From Flavobacteriaceae bacterium (GTDB lineage: Bacteria > Bacteroidota > Bacteroidia > Flavobacteriales > Flavobacteriaceae): a DNA stretch of 18,212 nucleotides. Below the pieces are notes generated by a model. That model was not told where the DNA came from. It saw only the letters and a program-made list of their open reading frames with translations, and made no database searches. A program made the position numbers and the translations under genes. The stretch is taken from the NCBI GenBank assembly GCA_015489265.1, contig WFZY01000313.1, positions 1 through 18,212 on the forward strand, given 5' to 3'. This document shows, piece after piece, positions 7,180-14,741 of the stretch (position 1 is its first letter; the number at the start of each line of letters is the position of its first letter).

Positions 7180-8085
7180 ATGACTGAACAAAAAAACACG
7201 ACAAGTAAACACAAAGCCGGATTTGTAAACATCATAGGTAATCCCAATGTTGGAAAATCAACCTTTTTAAATGCCGTAGTAGGTGAAAACTTGGCAATTA
7301 CAACGCCTAAAGCTCAAACAACGCGGCATCGTATTTTGGGTATTGTCAATGGCGATGATTATCAAGTGATTTTTTCAGATACCCCCGGCATCATCAAGCC
7401 GGCTTACGAAATGCAAGAAGCCATGATGGATTTTGTCAAAGAATCCTTTGAAGATGCTGATATACTGCTATATATGGTTGAAGCCGGTGAAAAAGATTTG
7501 AAAAACGAAGCTTTTTTCAACAAAATAAAAAATGCCAAAGTGCCGGTTTTGTTATTGATAAATAAAGTAGATCAAACCGACCAAGATAAACTGGAAGAAA
7601 TGATTAACTATTGGCAAGAAAAACTGCCGAATGCCGAGATTTTTCCGGTTTCCGCCTTACATGGATTCGGTATCGATCAAGTTTTTAATCGGATATTGGA
7701 ATTATTGCCCGAGTCGCCCCCCTATTTTGCCAAAGACCAACTAACTGATAAATCGGAACGTTTTATTGTCAATGAAAAAATAAGGGAAAAAATTTTAAAG
7801 CATTACAAAAAGGAAATTCCCTATGCCGTAGAAGTTGAAACCGAAGAATTTAAGGAAGGTGATGATAAAATCAGAATTCGGGCGATTATTTATGTTGAGC
7901 GCGATTCACAAAAAGGAATTATCATCGGACATAAGGGCGCCGGACTCAAACGTATAGGAACTGAAGCCCGCAAAGATTTAGAAAAATTTTTCGGCAAAAA
8001 AATCTACTTGGAACTTTATGTCAAAGTCAATAAAGATTGGCGCAAAAAAGCCGAACAACTCAAACGTTTCGGATATAAAGACTAA
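7180..8085 (+). CDS. era: GTPase Era, 16S rRNA-binding ribosome assembly factor
   Basis: A 301-residue protein with the full Era architecture: an N-terminal GTPase domain and a C-terminal KH domain that binds the 3' end of 16S rRNA during 30S maturation. GTPase motifs are G1 GNPNVGKST (20-28), the G2 region TTPKAQTTRHRI (41-52), G3 DTPG (67-70), G4 NKVD (128-131) and G5 SAL (158-160). The KH signature is GIIIGHKGAGLKRIG (246-260), followed by the usual YLELYVKVNKDWRKK. The length is normal for the family. The ATG at 7180 is close behind a perfect -7 box. The kinase gene follows after five bases, indicating an operon. Confidence 0.97.
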   Translation: MTEQKNTTSKHKAGFVNIIGNPNVGKSTFLNAVVGENLAITTPKAQTTRHRILGIVNGDDYQVIFSDTPGIIKPAYEMQEAMMDFVKESFEDADILLYMVEAGEKDLKNEAFFNKIKNAKVPVLLLINKVDQTDQDKLEEMINYWQEKLPNAEIFPVSALHGFGIDQVFNRILELLPESPPYFAKDQLTDKSERFIVNEKIREKILKHYKKEIPYAVEVETEEFKEGDDKIRIRAIIYVERDSQKGIIIGHKGAGLKRIGTEARKDLEKFFGKKIYLELYVKVNKDWRKKAEQLKRFGYKD

Positions 8086-8090
8086 CAAAA

Positions 8091-8987
8091 TTGAAAGCAC
8101 TTTGTATTTACAATCCCAATGCAGGAAGCGGTAAAGCCGGCAAGCAATTGCCGTTGATTAAAAAATTATTGCAAAAATACCAAATTGATACCGAATTTAG
8201 ATTTACGCAGTATGCACATCATGGCACCAAATTAGTTCAAGAAGCTGATTTGTCGGCATATGATACTTTGATTATTGCCGGTGGTGACGGCAGTTTTTTT
8301 GATGTACTCAATGGCTATATGCACAAGCAAGATAAAATTCCTATTGGCATTATTCCTGTCGGAACGGGTAATTCTCTATCAAAAGATATTAGCAAGTCAC
8401 CTGACAATCTTGAAAATTTTGTAAAAATCATTGCCGAAAACCACTATAAATACTTTGATGTAGGTAAAGTCCGTACTAATAATAAAACCTTTTACTTTGG
8501 CAATATGACCGGATTCGGCTTTACAACCGATGTTACCCTAACCGGTATTAAATTCAAATTTTTAGGTGATTTTGCTTATACTTTAGGGGTTATTCTCAAT
8601 ACAATTAAGCTCAAAACTTATCCTTTGCAAATGCTTATCAACGGGCAAACATACGATTTGCAAAATACTTTTGTAACGGTTTCCAATTCAAAATATGCCG
8701 GCGGTAAAATGATGTTGGCACCCAAAGCAGAAATTGATGACGGTTTGTTGGATATTGTAGTGGTCAATAAAGTCAGCCGGTTTCAGTTGCTTAAAACTTT
8801 TCCAAAAATATTTGATGGAAGTTATGTCCAATCCGAATTTGTAAACTATTATCAAGCGCCGGAAGTTGCTTTTACAACCAATCATCAAAAAATTGTATCG
8901 CCTGATGGTGAAATTATGGGGGCATTACCTGTAAAAATCAGTATTTTGGCTAAAGCTGTTAAAATATTTGTCGATAAATCGATGTGA
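8091..8987 (+). CDS. Lipid/diacylglycerol kinase family protein (YegS/DagK type)
   Basis: A 298-residue protein of the diacylglycerol kinase catalytic-domain family, which phosphorylates lipid hydroxyls with ATP at the membrane. It begins with the family N-terminus LCIYNPNAGSGK (residues 4-15) and carries the nucleotide-binding motif GGDGSFFDVLNG (64-75), the PVGTGNSLSKDI segment (89-100) and the late DDGLLDIVVV strand. The start must be the TTG at 8091: the conserved strand begins three codons later and no ATG is near enough. It is five bases behind era and presumably translated from the same mRNA. Which lipid is the substrate cannot be determined; diacylglycerol, a sphingoid base or undecaprenol-like lipids are all possible for this family. 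Confidence 0.88.
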   Translation: MKALCIYNPNAGSGKAGKQLPLIKKLLQKYQIDTEFRFTQYAHHGTKLVQEADLSAYDTLIIAGGDGSFFDVLNGYMHKQDKIPIGIIPVGTGNSLSKDISKSPDNLENFVKIIAENHYKYFDVGKVRTNNKTFYFGNMTGFGFTTDVTLTGIKFKFLGDFAYTLGVILNTIKLKTYPLQMLINGQTYDLQNTFVTVSNSKYAGGKMMLAPKAEIDDGLLDIVVVNKVSRFQLLKTFPKIFDGSYVQSEFVNYYQAPEVAFTTNHQKIVSPDGEIMGALPVKISILAKAVKIFVDKSM

Positions 8988-9036
8988 TTGTTATCAAATG
9001 AGAAATTAATCTTAAATATTTCTAGTATTTTCCTTT

Positions 9037-10866
9037 TTATTCGGACGTCAATTCCAATAATTTGCGTCTGTAAACACTTAATAATTTTGATTTAGAGATA
9101 AATCCTATGTATAAACCGTCTTTAATCACCGGCAAATTCCATGCGCCTGTTTCGGTGAATTTTCGCATGATGTCATGAAAATGATCTTTTTCATAGATAA
9201 TCACATCCGGGGATTTGTGCATCAAATCGCGTACAAACGTATTGTCATACAAGTCGCGGTTAAACATAATTTGCCGTATATCATCCAAACTGATCATGCC
9301 TAAAAAGCGGCCCTGGTCGTCAACAACCGGAAAAATATGCCGGTGTGAACGGGTCACGACATTATATACCATATGTCCTAAACTCATTGTTGGGACAATC
9401 GGGATAAAATCTTTTTCTATAACCTGTTGCCATTCAATTAATTGTCCGGCGAATTTATCTTTATCATGTGTTGGAAGTGCATTAATTTCGGCTAATTGCG
9501 TGGTATAAATGCTATATTTCAAGACTTTTTTAGAAATCATGTAAGACAATGCCGCTACCAACATAATAGGGACGATTAAATCGTAACCACCGGTTATTTC
9601 CGCTATTAAAAAGACTGCTGTCAAAGGTGCTTGTAAGACCCCGGCGATGGTACCTGCCATACCGACTAGAGCAAAATTTTCAGTCGATAAATTATGTGAA
9701 AATAAGCCGCTATAATTAAAAATCAAAGCAAATACATAACCGGAAATAGCACCTGTAAATAAAGTAGGCGCAAAAACACCGCCTATACCACCGGCAGCAA
9801 ACGTCAATGACATAGCCACGACTTTAAAAGTAACCAAAAGAATAAAAAATATGATAATCATATAAACATCATTATGATTAATCGTGAACATCGACGTGTT
9901 AAGAACAAAATGATAATTATTGAGCAAAATATGATTCAATATTTCGTAACCTTCACCATATAAAGTCGGAATAAAATAAATCGTTAAGCCGAGAAATAAG
10001 CCTGCTAAAGCCCAACGCTTCCATGCATTTTCAATTTTTTCAAAAAAGTTCATTATTTTGTAATAAACTTTGACGAAATAAATGGATGTCGTAGCGGAAG
10101 TTACGCCTAAAAGGATAAAAAACGGAATGTCTTTAAACTGATAATGGTGCACCAAATCAAAATGCAATAAAATATTTTGACCCATAAAAAAATAGGAAGT
10201 CAAAATACCTGAAACCGAAGCCAAAATCAAAGGTACCAAAGAAGTCATGGTCAAATCAAAACCGAAAATTTCAACGGCAAACAAAATGCCGGCAATCGGG
10301 GCTTTAAATATCGATGCAAATGTGCCGGCTGCAGCAGCCCCCAACAAAAGGTTTCGTTGTTTTAGATTGAGATGGAACAAACGGGACAAGCCGGAACTCA
10401 AAGCCGCACCGGTCAAAGTAGAAGGTCCTTCCAAACCGACCGAACCCCCAAACCCAACGGTTAAAGGTGCCGTAACCAATGATGCGTACATATGATAAGA
10501 AGGAATCAAGCTTTTGAGTTTCATAATGGCATACAAAACCAAAGGCACCCCGTCTTCTACCGGTTTTTTAATAAGATATTTAATAACAAAAATTACCAGA
10601 CCAATACCGATAATTGGAAAAACAAAGTATAAAGCACTATGCAAATCGTGAATAAAGTCGGCTTCTAACCCATGCTGAATCAAGTGGGTTAAGTTTTTAA
10701 TGGTAACTGCCGCCAAACCGGTCAGTAAACCGATAATGACACTAATAAAATTTAAAAATTGCTCGTTACTAATATGTTTGTAACGCCAGCGAAAGAATTT
10801 GTAAATCAATTTCTTGGTTCGAAAAATTCTTCTAAGGTATCTAAAATAAACCGTGAATTTCCGCAT
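9037..10866 (-). CDS. ClC-family chloride channel/transporter with CBS domains
   Basis: A 609-residue membrane protein. Residues about 35-450 are the ClC core, with filter and gate motifs GLEGP (144-148, gating Glu146) and GGVFAP (362-367). The usual GSGIP motif is replaced by EDGVPLV near 104-110. The second, internal glutamate found in E. coli ClC antiporters is isoleucine here (VEI at 198-200, where E. coli has IEE), so proton coupling may be absent or different. Residues about 490-605 form two CBS domains (HIFPVVDDQGRFLGMISLDDI and NLPVIKDGLYIGFIS), likely nucleotide-sensing regulators. The N-terminus is a strongly basic cytoplasmic segment. The start at 10866 lies 26 bases inside the end of the deoxynucleoside kinase gene; no later in-frame ATG precedes the core, so overlap and translational coupling are likely. 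Transport of chloride or another anion is inferred from the family. Confidence 0.93.
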   Translation of the reverse strand: MRKFTVYFRYLRRIFRTKKLIYKFFRWRYKHISNEQFLNFISVIIGLLTGLAAVTIKNLTHLIQHGLEADFIHDLHSALYFVFPIIGIGLVIFVIKYLIKKPVEDGVPLVLYAIMKLKSLIPSYHMYASLVTAPLTVGFGGSVGLEGPSTLTGAALSSGLSRLFHLNLKQRNLLLGAAAAGTFASIFKAPIAGILFAVEIFGFDLTMTSLVPLILASVSGILTSYFFMGQNILLHFDLVHHYQFKDIPFFILLGVTSATTSIYFVKVYYKIMNFFEKIENAWKRWALAGLFLGLTIYFIPTLYGEGYEILNHILLNNYHFVLNTSMFTINHNDVYMIIIFFILLVTFKVVAMSLTFAAGGIGGVFAPTLFTGAISGYVFALIFNYSGLFSHNLSTENFALVGMAGTIAGVLQAPLTAVFLIAEITGGYDLIVPIMLVAALSYMISKKVLKYSIYTTQLAEINALPTHDKDKFAGQLIEWQQVIEKDFIPIVPTMSLGHMVYNVVTRSHRHIFPVVDDQGRFLGMISLDDIRQIMFNRDLYDNTFVRDLMHKSPDVIIYEKDHFHDIMRKFTETGAWNLPVIKDGLYIGFISKSKLLSVYRRKLLELTSE

Positions 10867-11455
10867 TGACTTTTTCTATTATGGTTCCCAAATCTTCAGG
10901 TTTTTTTACAAAATTCAAATCATCAACTTCGATGACCAATAATTTACCTTTATCATAATGGTCAATCCAATCATTATAACGTTTATTCAAATTGCTTAAA
11001 TAATCTATATTGATAGATTTTTCATAATCGCGACCACGAGAGTGAATATTTCTGACCAAAGTCGGGATTGATGCTTTGAGATAAATCAATAAATCGGGTG
11101 GCGTGACAATCAATTCCATCAAATCAAAAAGTGAAGCATAATTGTCATAATCCCGTTGGGTCATTAAGCCCATAGCATGCAGGTTGGAAGCAAAAATAAA
11201 ACGGTCTTCATAAATGGTCCGGTCTTGAATGATGTCTTTGTTATCTTTTTTTATTTCCAATATTTGTCTAAATCGGCTGTTTAAAAAATAAACTTGTAAA
11301 TGAAAAGACCAACGTTCCATATCGTGATAAAAATCTTCCAAATACGGATTTTCATCTACGGATTCGTAGTGTGGTTCCATCTTTAAATGCTGTGACAATA
11401 AAGTAGTTAGGGTCGTTTTTCCGGCACCTATATTACCTGCTATGGCTATATGCAT
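10841..11455 (-). CDS. Deoxynucleoside kinase
   Basis: A 204-residue cytosolic enzyme of the deoxyadenosine/deoxyguanosine kinase family, which phosphorylates salvaged deoxynucleosides with ATP. The P-loop GNIGAGKT is at residues 7-14, the catalytic region is DRTIYEDRFIFA (78-89, with the paired acidic-arginine motif EDR at 83-85), and the lid-type arginine motif is SRGRDYEKSI further on. Length and start are typical for the family: the ATG at 11455 places the P-loop strand immediately at the N-terminus. A perfect -7 box TAAGTTTG lies about 22 bases upstream. The ClC gene starts inside its last 26 bases. The exact base preference cannot be read from sequence. Confidence 0.92.
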   Translation of the reverse strand: MHIAIAGNIGAGKTTLTTLLSQHLKMEPHYESVDENPYLEDFYHDMERWSFHLQVYFLNSRFRQILEIKKDNKDIIQDRTIYEDRFIFASNLHAMGLMTQRDYDNYASLFDLMELIVTPPDLLIYLKASIPTLVRNIHSRGRDYEKSINIDYLSNLNKRYNDWIDHYDKGKLLVIEVDDLNFVKKPEDLGTIIEKVNAEIHGLF

Positions 11456-11476
11456 ACATTAAAATTTTATGTTATG

Positions 11477-11484
11477 CAAACTTA
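11477..11484 (-). promoter_or_regulatory. -7 promoter box for deoxynucleoside kinase
   Basis: The minus strand reads TAAGTTTG, preceded by TG, matching TANNTTTG. The distance to the ATG at 11455 leaves a leader of about 15 bases. No clear -33 TTG is visible. Confidence 0.55.
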
Positions 11485-11545
11485 CATAAATTATTGTTTT
11501 TAATTCATAATAAAAGCCGGATTTTTTAAAAAGAAATGACAAACA

Positions 11546-12208
11546 TCAGTCCAAAATGACTTCGGCAATGATAGTTTCACCACCACGCGTTTTATCACCT
11601 ATAACCACTTCGGGGTCGGTATTTAAAGGTAAAAAGACATCAACTCTTGAGCCGAACTTGATAAAACCGGCATCTGCCCCCTGCTCTACCATATCACCTA
11701 CTTTAGAATAATTTTCAATGCGGCGTGCAACTGCACCGGCTATTTGCCGAAACATAACCGGTCCTATTACGGGATTGTCAACCACAATAGTAGTACGTTC
11801 ATTGAGTTCTGACGATTTGGGGTGCCAAGCAACCAAATGTTTACCTTTGTAATATTTGCTGTAAATCACTTTGCCGCTTACCGGATATCGTGTGGCGTGT
11901 ACGTTTAAAGGCGACATAAAAATGGACATCTGCAAGCGCTTGTCTTTAAAAAATTCGGGTTCAAAGACTTCTTCAATCACAACGACCTTGCCATCTACGG
12001 GTGCTACAACTTCGTTTGGGGCAGCTTTAACCGATCGTGATGGAAACCTGAAAAAATATACAATTAACATAAAGGCAATCAACGAGATAATAGAAAAAAT
12101 ACTGTTGAGCCAAAAAATATGATAATGTGTATGAATGAAGTAATTGACGATAATAATTACTAAAAATGACCAAGCAATAATTCTATATCCTTCTTTATGT
12201 AGCTGCAT
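11546..12208 (-). CDS. psd: Phosphatidylserine decarboxylase (short, membrane-bound form)
   Basis: A 220-residue protein that decarboxylates phosphatidylserine to phosphatidylethanolamine. Two hydrophobic helices (about 9-25 and 32-53) anchor it in the inner membrane. Conserved features of the family are APVDGKV (69-75), SIFMSPLNVHATRYPV (95-110) with catalytic His104, and the self-cleavage site KFGSRVDVFLP (184-194), in which Ser187 becomes the pyruvoyl cofactor after cleavage at Gly186-Ser187. The length fits the compact form of the enzyme rather than the longer E. coli protein. The ATG at 12208 is three bases after the cdsA stop codon, so the two genes are transcribed together. The substrate PS would need a serine transferase, PssA, which is not in the window. 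Confidence 0.93.
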   Translation of the reverse strand: MQLHKEGYRIIAWSFLVIIIVNYFIHTHYHIFWLNSIFSIISLIAFMLIVYFFRFPSRSVKAAPNEVVAPVDGKVVVIEEVFEPEFFKDKRLQMSIFMSPLNVHATRYPVSGKVIYSKYYKGKHLVAWHPKSSELNERTTIVVDNPVIGPVMFRQIAGAVARRIENYSKVGDMVEQGADAGFIKFGSRVDVFLPLNTDPEVVIGDKTRGGETIIAEVILD

Positions 12209-12211
12209 ATA

Positions 12212-12997
12212 TCAAATAATTAATAAAAAAATATACACAAACGGCACTGCAAAAATAAAACTATCTAATCGATCTAAAATACCGCCGTGTCCTGGAATGA
12301 CATTGCCGGAATCTTTTACTTTGGCGATCCGTTTAAAGCGAGATTCCAACAAGTCACCCAAAGTGCCAAAGATAACAATTATAAGTGTTAAAATTAAAAA
12401 TTGCGGTAATTTTAACATTAATTCCCAACCGCTAAACTGATAAATAAGGTAAGCTATTATCAAGCCACCGGCTAATCCGCCTACAACACCTTCTATGGTT
12501 TTTTTAGGCGAAATTTTTTCTGCTAATTTATGTTTACCAAAATTTTTTCCGGTCAAATAGGCAAAACTATCCGATGCCCAAATGATAAAAAAAACAGATA
12601 ACAAAAGTCTGCTATCAATCCCCAAAGCCAATGAAAACGGAACGGCTAAATAAAAAATGGTTAAATACAAACGGGCTAGCATACTTAAAGATATTCTGTC
12701 AAATATGAAATATATAAATGGTATAAATAAAACCAATAAACTAAAGCCACTTGCAATTTTGATTACCTTGGTGTCTATATGCATGTGGTAATGATACAAA
12801 AAAGAAGTCAAATAAAGAAATAATGCCGGCAACAAAACCGTTTTGTAATGCAAATCGACCAAAGCCGAAAATTCCCGTAAGCCAATGAGCATAAAAACGC
12901 CTAATAAAATAACCGTCCAAGAATAAGTTTGCAAAGCCAAAATGACGATTATGCTGTATAATAATCCGAAAAAAGTACGTTTGGTTAGTTCGTTCAT
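12212..12997 (-). CDS. cdsA: Phosphatidate cytidylyltransferase
   Basis: A 261-residue polytopic membrane enzyme that makes CDP-diacylglycerol from phosphatidate and CTP, the precursor for all phospholipid head groups. The family signature is complete at residues 219-245: SRFKRIAKVKDSG followed by NVIPGHGGILDRLD. The preceding conserved segment ASDSFAYLTGKNFGKHKL (141-158) and KISPKKTIEG (161-170) are also present, and about seven hydrophobic helices are visible. The ATG at 12997 precedes a short basic leader (NELTKR) and helix 1. psd follows after three bases, linking CDP-diacylglycerol and phosphatidylethanolamine synthesis. The 191-base gap to the LUD gene upstream holds a palindromic element, and no TANNTTTG box was seen there. 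Confidence 0.96.
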   Translation of the reverse strand: MNELTKRTFFGLLYSIIVILALQTYSWTVILLGVFMLIGLREFSALVDLHYKTVLLPALFLYLTSFLYHYHMHIDTKVIKIASGFSLLVLFIPFIYFIFDRISLSMLARLYLTIFYLAVPFSLALGIDSRLLLSVFFIIWASDSFAYLTGKNFGKHKLAEKISPKKTIEGVVGGLAGGLIIAYLIYQFSGWELMLKLPQFLILTLIIVIFGTLGDLLESRFKRIAKVKDSGNVIPGHGGILDRLDSFIFAVPFVYIFLLII

Positions 12998-13060
12998 GTG
13001 TATGTATTGGTTATCTGATTATTTGCCTATCTCGATTATTAACGGGGGTTATTTAATTAA

Positions 13061-13149
13061 ATTGTCATTTCGAACATTGTGAGAAATCTTTTGTTAACAG
13101 CTAGTAAATCATTAGATTTCTCAATCATTTTCACCTTCGAAATAACAAT
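13061..13149. repeat. Palindromic intergenic element (REP-like) between LUD gene and cdsA
   Basis: The left arm (13061-13089) starts ATTGTCATTTCGAAC and ends GTGAGAAATCT. The right arm (13114-13149) starts AGATTTCTCA and ends TTCGAAATAACAAT, the near inverse. The arms are separated by about 24 bases, so the transcript could fold into one long imperfect hairpin within the presumed LUD-cdsA mRNA. The same core words occur at 2639-2664, 2741-2764 and 1221-1233. Confidence 0.75.
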
Positions 13150-13188
13150 TACACTAGTCACTATTTTGCTTGGTACTTTCTGTTAATT

Positions 13189-13767
13189 TTAATTTTCTAT
13201 CAAAAACAAATAGGTCTCATACCATTTGTTTCCTGATAAATCATTTTTTGGTTTGGCAAATATACTCATTGTTTGAATATTGGCAGGTGGTTTTTCGTAT
13301 TTATTATTAATGTCAATCAATGCTTGTGTTTTACTCGGTGTAATTTGGTTAGATAAAGCTATAATGACACGACGCCTTGGCAATTCAATATTTCTAAATG
13401 CTTTGGTATGAGTTTCGGTTGTCATAATACTACCTTCATCGGCTATCAAAGCTTCACAACCGCCTAATAATACACCGTTTTTATCCAATTGATCCATAAC
13501 CGGAATATCCAATTTACTTAAAAAATGAAAATAAGAACGTTCCAATACCGTAAAAGCTTCAATATCAAGGTATTTCAATAACTTTTTTAAACCGGTTTGA
13601 AAGTCATCCATATCATCGGGATAAAAAAACGCCCCGCCATTTCGTTTAAAATGATATACAAAAAGCTCATCTATTTCCATTGCACCGGTATGTTCATCAA
13701 CCGGTTCGTCGTCAAGATGTGCATATGATTTAGATTTGGATGAAAAAAAACGTTTGATAAAATCCAT
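13189..13767 (-). CDS. LUD-domain protein (LutC-like)
   Basis: A 192-residue cytosolic protein resembling the LUD (lactate utilisation) domain family. Visible features are an N-terminal lysine/serine-rich tail, a mid-protein segment GVLLGGCEALIADEGSIMTT (103-122), in which the strand and the DEGS motif are typical, and LPRRRVIIALSNQITPS (128-144). The neighbourhood fits: in many Bacteroidota a LUD-domain gene sits directly upstream of cdsA, usually in an ftsH-cdsA cluster. Here ftsH and rsfS are not upstream; the next gene on that side is a divergent TtcA-family gene. A perfect -7 box TATCTTTG lies about 30 bases before the ATG at 13767. The molecular function of this family outside the LutABC lactate oxidase is not established, so only the domain call is made. 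Confidence 0.75.
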   Translation of the reverse strand: MDFIKRFFSSKSKSYAHLDDEPVDEHTGAMEIDELFVYHFKRNGGAFFYPDDMDDFQTGLKKLLKYLDIEAFTVLERSYFHFLSKLDIPVMDQLDKNGVLLGGCEALIADEGSIMTTETHTKAFRNIELPRRRVIIALSNQITPSKTQALIDINNKYEKPPANIQTMSIFAKPKNDLSGNKWYETYLFLIEN

Positions 13768-13797
13768 ATTTTTTCTTAAAAACTTAAAATATTATTA

Positions 13798-13805
13798 CAA
13801 AGATA
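13798..13805 (-). promoter_or_regulatory. -7 promoter box for the LUD-cdsA-psd cluster
   Basis: The minus strand reads TATCTTTG, a perfect TANNTTTG match, with about 30 bases to the ATG at 13767. It is probably the main promoter for the LUD gene and possibly for cdsA and psd downstream. Confidence 0.55.
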
Positions 13806-13980
13806 AAAAATATGCTTGATATAACACTCAGGATGAAGAAAAATGAATTTTTTACTTAAATTTAGCATAATATAATTAGATCTATATCTATTTAGGTGGC
13901 TGCACCCTAGGGGTTCAAAGACTTTGTATTCCTAACTTAATTATTCTCACTAAATTTACATCACCAAAAATCACTTAGTA

Positions 13981-14706
13981 ATGAATAAAGCCGATAAAAG
14001 ATTTATAGAACGTATCAGAACCAAAGTCAGTCGTGCTATTTCCGATTACAAATTGATTCAAGCAAATGATACGGTGGTAGTCGGTGTGTCTGGGGGGAAG
14101 GATTCAATGGCTTTACTGGATATTTTGGCAAATCGCCGTATCTCGTTCCCATTTAATTATGAAATTATTGCCGTGCATATTCAATTAACCGATGTCCCTT
14201 ATCATACTGATGCTGAGTATTTAAGAGCATTTTGTAAAAGTAGAAATATCAAGTTTGATTTGATTGTTGACAACCAAAAAATCATTCAGAATAACCAACA
14301 ACCTTGTTTTTATTGCGCATGGAACCGTCGCAAATTGTTATTTGAATATACTGCAGAACATCAATATCAAAAGATTGCGCTGGGACATCATAAAGATGAT
14401 GCGGTTGAAACCTTATTGATGAATATGATACAACATGGTGAAATTAGCGCCTTCCCTGTTAAATTAGCAATGTTTGATGGTAAATTTGAATTGATTAGAC
14501 CCTTGATTTATACCACGAATAAAGAATTGGAACGCTATAGCCAACTTATCGGGTATAAACCTTTACCATATGACTGCGAATTTGCCGCAACGAATCGTCG
14601 TGAACAAATCAAAAGTTTATTAAAACAAATGTATCAAATTCATCCGGATGCAGTATCTAATATATTTAAGTCCATGCAGGATATTGACAGAAAACATTTA
14701 CCTTAA
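13981..14706 (+). CDS. ttcA: TtcA-family tRNA 2-thiocytidine synthetase
   Basis: A 241-residue PP-loop ATPase of the TtcA family, which adenylates and thiolates C32 in certain tRNAs. The PP-loop VGVSGGKDS ends at Ser42. The family pattern PCFYCAWNRRKLLF supplies Cys109 and Cys112, followed by KIALGHHKDDAVETLL (131-146). A third cysteine, Cys199 (LPYDCEF), sits where E. coli TtcA has its third iron-sulfur ligand, so a [4Fe-4S] cluster on three cysteines is likely. The protein is shorter than the E. coli enzyme (about 310 residues), lacking N- and C-terminal extensions. The ATG at 13981 is preceded by a weak -7-like TAAATTTA at 13951. It is convergent with proline dehydrogenase, 23 bases apart. 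The exact tRNA target is inferred from the family. Confidence 0.85.
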   Translation: MNKADKRFIERIRTKVSRAISDYKLIQANDTVVVGVSGGKDSMALLDILANRRISFPFNYEIIAVHIQLTDVPYHTDAEYLRAFCKSRNIKFDLIVDNQKIIQNNQQPCFYCAWNRRKLLFEYTAEHQYQKIALGHHKDDAVETLLMNMIQHGEISAFPVKLAMFDGKFELIRPLIYTTNKELERYSQLIGYKPLPYDCEFAATNRREQIKSLLKQMYQIHPDAVSNIFKSMQDIDRKHLP

Positions 14707-14716
14707 CATAAGTGGT

Positions 14717-14741
14717 TTACAAATGTAAATTACATTTGTAA
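14717..14741. terminator. Shared hairpin between convergent ttcA and proline dehydrogenase
   Basis: TTACAAATGTA (14717-14727) and TACATTTGTAA (14731-14741) form a perfect 11-bp stem with a three-base loop. It spans the stop codon and last codons of the minus-strand gene and starts 10 bases past the ttcA stop. There is no T-run on either strand, so termination is plausible but not classical. Confidence 0.45.

Noticed and set aside
13895..13931. Possible tRNA because of a GGTTCAAAG word resembling a T-loop
   Set aside because: No acceptor stem, anticodon arm or D-arm can be formed around it.
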